The notes under the pieces: generated by a model | The model's input: only the letters and a program-made list of their open reading frames with translations | The model's database searches: none | Told to the model about the DNA's origin: nothing | Shown: positions 1 to 4,222 of the stretch, piece after piece | Numbering within the stretch: position 1 is the stretch's first letter | How the letters are laid out: each line of letters begins with the position of its first letter | Translations under genes and position numbers: made by a program | Source of the DNA: DATARH01 sp035935235 | GTDB lineage: Bacteria; Pseudomonadota; Alphaproteobacteria; ATCC43930; CGMCC-115725 | Reading direction: 5' to 3' | Length of the DNA: 6,594 bases | NCBI GenBank assembly: GCA_035935235.1 | Contig: DASYXG010000437.1 | Location: 1 to 6,594, forward strand

Positions 1-467
1 CCGGTTTCTGGCAGGGCATGGAGGCCGCCTATAGTGCGATCAGCCAGGCGCGTCGGCCTGGCGCACCCCTCTATATCGTCGCACATAGCCTCGGCGCAGC
101 GCATGCTGCCGATTTCCTGGCGCTCAACCGCCTCGCCGGCGCCCCAAGTGTCAGCAGCACGTTGCTCTTAGGCTGCCCGCGGCCCGGCACCGCGACCCTC
201 GCCGAATTTCTCGCGTCTGAAACCATAACCTCGCTGCGCAATTGGGGCGGCGAATTCGATCACGATCCGGTGACGGACGTTCCGCCCGACGTCCCCCTGG
301 CGCGGTTTACCCCGGTGCGTGGCTATCTCGACGTCAATGCGCCGCCGGCGACGGATGACGAATGGGGCGATGTTCTCGCCCGGCATCATGCCGAGCTCTA
401 TTGGCAAGGCTGGCTGGCACTGCAGCAGGCCGCGACCGAGCGCCCGACCCTCGTACCGGTGAAGTAG
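1..467 (+). CDS. Class 3 lipase-like serine hydrolase, 5'-partial
   Basis: The reading frame is already open at the window edge: codons from base 3 read GFWQG directly before the Met at 18. That Met is therefore internal and the true start lies upstream. Counting from it, residues 22-26 are AHSLG, the nucleophile elbow of alpha/beta-hydrolases (Ser codon 87-89). GCPRPG (52-57) matches the conserved G-x-P-R-x-G of class 3 lipases. DHDPVTDVPP (81-90) supplies the expected catalytic Asp (D83). RHHAELYW (122-129) supplies a His at the expected place near the C-terminus. The triad thus looks intact. Family knowledge: these enzymes hydrolyse acylglycerols or phospholipids. Its place just upstream of the scaffold gene suggests a phage-encoded enzyme acting on host membrane lipid, in lysis or entry, or a moron gene; this is inference. 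The next gene begins two bases after its stop, indicating co-transcription. Confidence 0.8.
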   Translation, partial: GFWQGMEAAYSAISQARRPGAPLYIVAHSLGAAHAADFLALNRLAGAPSVSSTLLLGCPRPGTATLAEFLASETITSLRNWGGEFDHDPVTDVPPDVPLARFTPVRGYLDVNAPPATDDEWGDVLARHHAELYWQGWLALQQAATERPTLVPVK

Positions 468-469
468 CC

Positions 470-631
470 GTGCCGCTCACCAAGAAAGGCGCCACGATCC
501 TTGCCGCGATGACCCGCCAGAATAATGGCGATCGCAAGGCGGCCGAGCGCGAGTTTTACGCTTCGATCAATAGCGGCCGGATCAAGGGCGCTGAAGCAGC
601 GCCATCGCGGCCGCGGCCAACCAAGAAGTAG
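470..631 (+). CDS. Small conserved-type phage protein, 53 aa, unknown function
   Basis: GTG start at 470, two bases after the lipase stop, with only a weak purine stretch (GGTGAAG, 458-464) upstream, so translational coupling is likely. The frame stays open upstream to an ATG at 362, but that would overlap the lipase by about 100 bases. The protein begins MPLTKKG, has a basic helical stretch (residues 1-30), then the motif EFYASINSGRIKGAE (27-41), and ends in a Pro/Arg/Lys-rich tail. From memory, small proteins with a similar TKKG...FYASxNxGxIxG pattern occur between portal and scaffold genes of other podoviruses. I know of no assigned function. The stop overlaps the scaffold ribosome binding site, so the two genes are probably translated in sequence. 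Confidence 0.7.
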   Translation: MPLTKKGATILAAMTRQNNGDRKAAEREFYASINSGRIKGAEAAPSRPRPTKK

Positions 632-634
632 GAG
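630..634 (+). promoter_or_regulatory. Ribosome binding site of the scaffold gene
   Basis: AGGAG overlaps the stop codon of the 53-aa gene and lies six bases before the ATG at 641. It fixes that start and couples the two genes. Confidence 0.8.
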
Positions 635-640
635 AAACCG

Positions 641-1618
641 ATGCACCCGTTCATCTACCAGCTTCGCTTTGCCGAGAAATTCTGCTTTGCCGCGGCTGGC
701 GCTGATGCCGGCGCAGGCGGCGGCAGTCCCGGCGGCGATGGCGGCGGCGATGGCGGCGGTGCGGCTGGTGGCGGTGCGGCTGATGGCGGTGCGGCTGGTG
801 GCGGCGATGTTGAGGCCTTCCTGCAGCAGATCCCCGAGAACATTCGCGGCGAAGCCTATTTCAAGGACGTCAAGACCACGGCCGATCTCGCAACGCGCGC
901 CTTTCACCAGGCGAAGCTCGTTGGCCTCGATAAGAGCCTGGTGCTACGGCTGCCGGCGACGGCCGATGACGCCGAGGGCTGGAATGGCGTCTACAACCAG
1001 CTCGGCCGGCCCGAGAGCGCCGACAAATACACGCTCGAGGCACCCAAGGATCTCCCCGAGGGATTGACGATCGCCGCCGAACTGCAGAAGGGATTTGCCA
1101 GCACTGCGCACCAGCTCGGTCTCACGCAAAAGCAGGTCGAGGGTTTGTTCCAATGGTGGAACGGCTCGCGCGCGGCACAGTGGAAAACGCTGACCGAGGC
1201 CGAAACAAAGGCTGCTGCCGCGGTCGAAAAGACCATCGATGAGCGTTGGGGCCAGGCCAAGGCGGCCAAGCTTGCGGCCAGCGAAACTGCGATCGCGCAT
1301 TACGACGAGACATTGAAGCTCAACGGCGAGCTTAGCAACGCCATCAAAGCCATGCCGGCGGCTTCGCGGGTCGCGCTCGGCGAATTGTTCGCCCATCTCG
1401 GCGAACGGCTCGCCGAGGATGGTTTTGTCGGCAAGGGCGGCGAAGGCGGCCAGGGCGCGCTGTCGCCGACCGAGGCCCGTCAGGAGATCAACGCCAGGCT
1501 CGGCGATAAGCAGTTCATGGACGCCTACCAAAATCCGCGGCATCCCGGCCACAAGGACGCGGTCGACAAGATGCTCGAGCTGCATGAATTCATCGCGCCG
1601 ACGGCCGAGGCCGCATAG
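641..1618 (+). CDS. Phage capsid scaffold-like protein, 325 aa
   Basis: This is most likely the internal scaffold that guides procapsid assembly and is then lost. Supporting features are its position directly upstream of the capsid gene, its highly charged helical composition and its internal layout. After a short N-terminal stretch, residues 20-56 are almost only Gly, Ala and Asp. A segment then resembles many podovirus scaffolds: IPENIRG (64-70), FKDVKTTADLA (74-84), a KLVGLDK stretch (92-98) and GVYNQLGRPESADKYTLE (116-133). Residues 180-230 are Ala/Glu/Lys-rich and probably helical or coiled coil. The C-terminus (DKQFMDAYQNPRHPGHKDAVDKM, positions 289-311) has the His/Lys-rich end typical of this group. 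The start has a good AGGAG. A capsid-associated protease is less likely because I see no protease motif. The Gly-rich insert is encoded by 15-base DNA repeats and is the unusual part. Confidence 0.75.
   Translation: MHPFIYQLRFAEKFCFAAAGADAGAGGGSPGGDGGGDGGGAAGGGAADGGAAGGGDVEAFLQQIPENIRGEAYFKDVKTTADLATRAFHQAKLVGLDKSLVLRLPATADDAEGWNGVYNQLGRPESADKYTLEAPKDLPEGLTIAAELQKGFASTAHQLGLTQKQVEGLFQWWNGSRAAQWKTLTEAETKAAAAVEKTIDERWGQAKAAKLAASETAIAHYDETLKLNGELSNAIKAMPAASRVALGELFAHLGERLAEDGFVGKGGEGGQGALSPTEARQEINARLGDKQFMDAYQNPRHPGHKDAVDKMLELHEFIAPTAEAA
755..799 (+). repeat. Three tandem 15-bp repeats in the scaffold gene
   Basis: Three in-frame copies of GGCGGTGCGGCTGRT (755-769, 770-784, 785-799) encode GGAAG, GGAAD and GGAAG. 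One G/A difference marks the middle copy. They follow GGD and GGGD units (731-751), so the whole Gly-rich tract seems to have grown by slippage of short GGC-rich units. Confidence 0.9.
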
Positions 1619-1635
1619 GACGAAATATAGCGAGA
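1613..1635 (+). promoter_or_regulatory. Candidate T7-type phage RNA polymerase promoter
   Basis: The stretch GCATAGGACGAAATATAG followed by CGAGA matches the T7 class III consensus (-17 to +6) at 16 of 23 positions by my count. Matches include all of TATAG (-4 to +1), GAC at -11 to -9 and GAGA at +3 to +6. The predicted start is G1630. It overlaps the last six bases of the scaffold gene and lies upstream of the capsid gene, where T7 has its strongest promoter. I see no comparable copy in the other gaps of this window, and the cognate polymerase is not in view. A chance match is possible. Confidence 0.45.
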
Positions 1636-1727
1636 GGGCGGTCTGGTACAGCTCGCGAGGCTCCCAGCACCTTTTGAGGGACGGTATGACCGTAGGGGTT
1701 CAGCCCGCCGCCCGCAGACTATCTCGC
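1630..1727 (+). other. Long-range helix closing the first leader RNA domain
   Basis: GCGAGA (1630-1635) pairs perfectly with TCTCGC (1722-1727). Directly adjoining, GGGCGG (1636-1641) pairs perfectly with CCGCCC (1708-1713), plus one possible T1642-G1707 wobble. The only interruption is an 8-base bulge on the 3' side, GCAGACTA (1714-1721). Inside lies ACGGT-ATG-ACCGT (1681-1693). The helix begins exactly at the predicted transcription start. Confidence 0.5.
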
Positions 1728-1739
1728 CAGAGGAACCGG

Positions 1740-1756
1740 GGATCGGGAAACCGTCC
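1740..1756 (+). other. GNRA-capped hairpin in the leader RNA
   Basis: GGATCGG pairs with CCGTCC around a GAAA tetraloop (1747-1750), leaving one bulged T at 1743. GNRA caps are a common feature of real structured RNAs, though a single example can arise by chance. Confidence 0.4.
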
Positions 1757-1789
1757 GGGCCAATGGTGACGCCGAACGGGCGCTAAACG

Positions 1790-1840
1790 TGAGGCACGGG
1801 TCCGCTGGGATGCGCGAGACGCATGGGAGCGGGGATCTCA
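1790..1840 (+). other. Three-tier hairpin in the leader RNA
   Basis: Three nested stems share one axis: 1790-1794 (TGAGG) with 1836-1840 (TCTCA), 1801-1806 (TCCGCT) with 1828-1833 (AGCGGG), and 1810-1814 (ATGCG) with 1820-1824 (CGCAT), closed by the loop CGAGA. The middle and inner stems are separated by a symmetric GGG/GGG internal loop. Two G-T wobbles occur. Confidence 0.45.
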
Positions 1841-1857
1841 GCCGCAATCCGCAACCA

Positions 1858-1888
1858 TTGCCGGTTGAGGACCGGCAGCGACAAGGAG
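1858..1888 (+). promoter_or_regulatory. Hairpin and ribosome binding site of the capsid gene
   Basis: TTGCCGGT (1858-1865) pairs with ACCGGCAG (1871-1878) around TGAGG; seven pairs are canonical and one is a T-G wobble. Four bases later comes AAGGAG (1883-1888), six bases before the GTG at 1895. This strong site selects the GTG over the in-frame ATG at 1823. The hairpin leaves the site unpaired and may keep it open. Confidence 0.7.
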
Positions 1889-1894
1889 ATCGCC

Positions 1895-2812
1895 GTGTCA
1901 TTCACCATCCCGGACGCTTTTGTCCAAGCCTTCACTACCAACGTGCGTCACCTGGCGCAGCAGCAATTCGCCAGGTTCCGGCCCTGCGTGATCGAGGACA
2001 TGATCACCGGCGAGGCCGCCTATCTCGAGCAGTTGGCGCCGACCGGCGCTCGCAAGGTCACCGCGCGGCATTCCGATAGCCCGCTGATGAACTCGCAGCA
2101 CCTACGCCGCCGGATCGCACCCTACGATTACGATTGGGGCGATATCATCGATCGGCTCGACAAGGTTCGCCTGATCATCGATCCCTCGAGCGCCTATACC
2201 CGCAACGCCAGCTTTGCCATGCAGCGCGGGTTTGACGACGAGATCGTGGCGGCGTTTTTCAGCATCGCTTTTGCCGGCCACACCGGCTCGACGTCGGTTA
2301 GTTGGCCGAACGGCAACCCGGAAACCACACCGGCGCAGCCCGCCGGTACCCAGGTCGCGGTCAATGATTGGACTTATGGCAACGGTGCGGGCAATGCCGG
2401 CTTGACCATTTCCAAGCTGATCAGCGCTCAGGTCGCGCTGCTGCAGGGCGAAGGCGACGACGACGAGGAACGTTACATCGGTTACAAGGCGAAGCAGCTC
2501 GGCAATTTGCTAGCCACCACGGAAGCCACCAGCGCCGACTACAACTCGGTGAAAGCCCTCGTCGACGGCAAGATCGATACTTTCATGGGCTTCAAGTTCA
2601 TCCACTCCGAACGGCTCTTGGTCAACGGCAGCGGGCAAACCCGCGTGCCGGCCTGGCGCAAATCGGCGATGGGGCTCGGCATCGCCCAGGACATCGCTAC
2701 CAACGCGGCGCCACGGCCCGACAAGCGCTTTGCTCCGTACATCTACGCCGACATGGCGATCGGTGCGTCGCGCCTCGAGGAAGTGAAACTCGTCGAAATC
2801 GTGTGTCTCTGA
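1895..2812 (+). CDS. Major capsid protein, 305 aa
   Basis: The shell protein of the virion head. It resembles a family of podovirus and alphaproteobacterial phage capsid proteins that I recognise from the opening FTIPDAFVQAF (3-13) and from patterns such as ITGEAAYLEQLAPTGA (37-52), TARHSDSPL (56-64), DYDWGDIIDRLDKVRLIIDP (78-97) and VKALVDGKIDTFMGFKFIHS (219-238). The last is very typical of the family and sits in the second half of the fold, which I infer to be HK97-like. An acidic run, EGDDDEER (186-193), probably lies in a surface loop. I chose the GTG at 1895 because AAGGAG is ideally spaced and the alignable N-terminus begins there. The upstream ATG at 1823 would add 24 residues encoded by the structured leader. 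A GTG start is notable for what should be the most abundant virion protein. I see no slippery site for a T7-style capsid frameshift near the stop. Confidence 0.88.
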   Translation: MSFTIPDAFVQAFTTNVRHLAQQQFARFRPCVIEDMITGEAAYLEQLAPTGARKVTARHSDSPLMNSQHLRRRIAPYDYDWGDIIDRLDKVRLIIDPSSAYTRNASFAMQRGFDDEIVAAFFSIAFAGHTGSTSVSWPNGNPETTPAQPAGTQVAVNDWTYGNGAGNAGLTISKLISAQVALLQGEGDDDEERYIGYKAKQLGNLLATTEATSADYNSVKALVDGKIDTFMGFKFIHSERLLVNGSGQTRVPAWRKSAMGLGIAQDIATNAAPRPDKRFAPYIYADMAIGASRLEEVKLVEIVCL

Positions 2813-2828
2813 GGGCTCGGCCGAGCCC
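2813..2828. terminator. Perfect 16-bp palindrome just after the capsid stop; possible weak terminator
   Basis: GGGCTCGGCCGAGCCC begins on the base after the TGA stop. As RNA it forms six strong pairs with a GGCC loop. There is no immediate T-run; the first (TTTT, 2854-2857) is about 25 bases further on, after a pyrimidine-rich stretch. It is not a standard intrinsic terminator. Its place matches the terminator that follows the capsid gene in T7, so partial termination or 3'-end protection is plausible. A DNA-binding site is the other reading. Confidence 0.35.
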
Positions 2829-2873
2829 CTCAGCCCGCACATCCCGCTCTCTCTTTTGATGAAAGGTTAGACC

Positions 2874-3575
2874 ATGAGCAGCCTAGAAGACCGGGGGCGA
2901 AACATCGCTACCCAATTCTCGCCGCAGATGGAGTTTCTGTTGGCGAAAAGCTGCCAGGAGCGCCACGCGATCGCGCGCCGTCATCCTGGTTTCGATCTCG
3001 AGAAGCTGGCCGATTACGAGAAACAGCAGCTCTGGATCGACGGCACCCAGGCCGAAATCAACATGGCCGTCGCCACCTTGTTTTCGACCGAAATGGCGCA
3101 GCTCACCGCCAATGCCGGCGGCGCGACGCAGGTGCTGCCGCAATCCGTCGTCGCCGGCGGCCGGCAGCGGACTTTTGTCGCCAATCTGGCGTTGGCGGCG
3201 CAGGCCAGCGGCACGACCTTTGGCATGGCGCGGATCCCGCTCTATGCCGCGATCGTCGGGATCACGATCATCACCGATACCTCGCTCGGTACCACGACGA
3301 TCGCGCTTGGTGACGCTAACACCGCCAATCTCTATCTGGCGGCGCAGACCTTCACCAGCGTCAACACGCCGACGAAGGTGGGTAATGCGCTCACCCACGG
3401 CCAGCCGATCACCAGCGGTTACGACAGCGTCACCGGCAATCTGGTGACACCGTTCATGCCGCAGACGGCCGGCCAGGGCGGTTTCAACTACGAGGATATC
3501 ACGATGGTAACGGCCGTCGCCGCGCTGCCGGCGACGGGCAACCTCGTCATCCTCTTCGAGTACTCGATCGACTAA
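2874..3575 (+). CDS. Unrecognised structural protein between capsid and tail genes, 233 aa
   Basis: I cannot name a family with confidence. AAAGG (2862-2866) seven bases before the ATG supports the start. Two parts are visible. Residues 1-80 are charged and probably helical (EDRGRNIATQFS at 5-16, then ERHAIARRHPGF and DYEKQQLWIDGTQAEINMA). Residues 95-233 are rich in Thr, Val, Ile, Gly and Ala with the alternation of beta strands, for example VGITIITDTSLGTTTIALGD (128-147) and a closing VILFEYSID. There is no signal peptide or convincing membrane segment, and only one Cys (27). Its position directly after the capsid gene and before the connector gene points to a head-decoration, cement or head-fibre protein, with the helical part binding the shell and the beta part exposed. 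That role is inference from context. Confidence 0.75.
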   Translation: MSSLEDRGRNIATQFSPQMEFLLAKSCQERHAIARRHPGFDLEKLADYEKQQLWIDGTQAEINMAVATLFSTEMAQLTANAGGATQVLPQSVVAGGRQRTFVANLALAAQASGTTFGMARIPLYAAIVGITIITDTSLGTTTIALGDANTANLYLAAQTFTSVNTPTKVGNALTHGQPITSGYDSVTGNLVTPFMPQTAGQGGFNYEDITMVTAVAALPATGNLVILFEYSID

Positions 3576-3583
3576 CCAACCTT

Positions 3584-3618
3584 GCGAAAGGGGCCGCCCC
3601 TTCGCGAGAGGGGCGGTC
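3584..3618 (+). terminator. Two mutually exclusive GC-rich hairpins; possible terminator or attenuator
   Basis: Hairpin A pairs GCGAA and GGGG (3584-3593, A3589 bulged) with CCCCTTCGC (3597-3605). Hairpin B pairs CCGCCCCT (3594-3601) with AGGGGCGG (3609-3616) and can extend by wobble pairs. Both need CCCC (3597-3600), so only one can form. Hairpin B is followed by TCATTTCCC, a weak T-stretch. B would also hide the only purine-rich stretch (GAGGGGCGG, 3608-3616) upstream of the ATG at 3629. Confidence 0.45.
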
Positions 3619-3628
3619 ATTTCCCTAG

Positions 3629-4222
3629 ATGGCCGCTGGCGATAGCCCGACTTCGATCGCGAATTTGGCGATGAGCATGCTCGGCGAGGATCCGATCACA
3701 TCAATCAATCCGGCTGATGGCAGCCGGCGATCGGTCCTCGCGGCGCAATTCTATGACCCATCACGCCGGGCGATGCTCGAGAGTGCCTGCTGGAAATGTG
3801 CCAAGCGCCAGGCGAGCCTAGTCGCCGCCGCGAGCGTGCCGCTCTTTGAATTCAATAACGCCTATCCCATCCCCGCCGACTATATCCGCTCCTTCAAGGT
3901 CGTATGGAGCGATCGCGAGCCCTACGAGCTGATGAACCTCGCCGGCATCGGCCGCTGCATCGTCACCAATGACGGCTCGCCCCTCAACCTCGATTACATC
4001 TTCGATCTGCAGGACTGCACGCAGATGGATCCGTTGCTGGTCATGGCGATCGCCGCGGATCTCGCCGCGGTCCTCGCGGTGCCGCTCGCCCATGACGTGC
4101 AATTGAAGCGCGATGCCGAAGCCGATCGCGAGGGCCGCCTGGCGATCGCCCGCACGACCGACGCACAGCAGAACCGGCCGCGCGAATTCGACGTCGACGT
4201 GCTCCTGCGCTCGCGCTTCTGA
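3629..4222 (+). CDS. Tail tubular protein A-like connector, 197 aa
   Basis: The T7 gp11 type of protein, which joins the portal to the tail nozzle in short-tailed phages. Its length is almost the same as the T7 protein. Family-like features are an N-terminal ANLAMSMLGEDPITSINPAD (11-30), a helix with FYDPSRRAMLESACWKCAKRQASL (41-64; the family usually has W-x-F/C-A-x-R), the patch AYPIPADYIRSFKV (78-91) equivalent to the 'PxDxxR' stretch, and a C-terminal helical half with DPLLVMAIAADLAAVLA (134-150). The ATG at 3629 gives the expected N-terminus. It lacks a well-placed ribosome binding site: the nearest purine tract ends 12 bases away, inside a hairpin. Its TGA overlaps the next start codon by one base, so the two tail genes are translationally coupled. 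Confidence 0.85.
   Translation: MAAGDSPTSIANLAMSMLGEDPITSINPADGSRRSVLAAQFYDPSRRAMLESACWKCAKRQASLVAAASVPLFEFNNAYPIPADYIRSFKVVWSDREPYELMNLAGIGRCIVTNDGSPLNLDYIFDLQDCTQMDPLLVMAIAADLAAVLAVPLAHDVQLKRDAEADREGRLAIARTTDAQQNRPREFDVDVLLRSRF

Larger units (their letters stand above)
1630..1880 (+). ncRNA. Candidate structured 5' leader RNA of the capsid mRNA
   Basis: The 276 bases between the scaffold stop and the capsid start contain no credible gene but are rich in complementary segments. By eye, in order: a two-part long-range helix 1630-1641/1708-1727; inner hairpins 1643-1646/1664-1667 and 1681-1685/1689-1693; a GAAA-capped hairpin 1740-1756; a small stem 1770-1773/1779-1782; a three-tier hairpin 1790-1840; and a strong hairpin 1858-1878 beside the capsid ribosome binding site. 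GGTTC (1697-1701) can also pair with GAACC (1733-1737), which would form a pseudoknot across the first domain. I do not recognise a known RNA family. It could be an mRNA-stabilising leader, a translational control element or an independent phage RNA. GC-rich DNA yields chance helices, so this remains a candidate. Confidence 0.45.

Noticed and set aside
30..34. Second TATAG as another phage promoter
   Set aside because: It lies inside the lipase coding region and the upstream bases match the T7 consensus poorly.
18..467. ATG at 18 as the true start of the lipase gene
   Set aside because: The frame is open to base 3 and the residues before it (GFWQG) fit the conserved region that precedes the lipase elbow.
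362..469. Upstream ATG for the 53-aa gene
   Set aside because: It would overlap the lipase by about 100 bases, and the added residues read like out-of-frame translation (many Arg, Ala and Cys). The GTG at 470 gives the expected N-terminus.
525..1067. Overlapping + strand frame across the scaffold start
   Set aside because: It is Arg/Ser/Pro-rich and covers the Gly-rich repeat region of the scaffold; the scaffold frame has the ribosome site and the recognisable domains.
1686..1769. Small 27-aa reading frame within the leader
   Set aside because: No ribosome binding site; composition (RNRGSGNRPGQW at the end) is that of translated structured RNA.
1621..1890. Group I or group II intron, or tmRNA, in the capsid leader
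   Set aside because: An AGACTA element is present (1716-1721) but I find no later TAGTC partner strand. There is no domain V hairpin or intron-encoded protein, and no tRNA-like ends. Both flanking genes are uninterrupted.
1823..1894. In-frame ATG extending the capsid protein by 24 residues
   Set aside because: No ribosome binding site there, the extension does not look like capsid sequence, and AAGGAG points to the GTG at 1895.
2780..2815. Programmed frameshift at the capsid end, as in T7 10A/10B
   Set aside because: No slippery heptamer is present before the stop and no downstream frame continues with capsid-like sequence.
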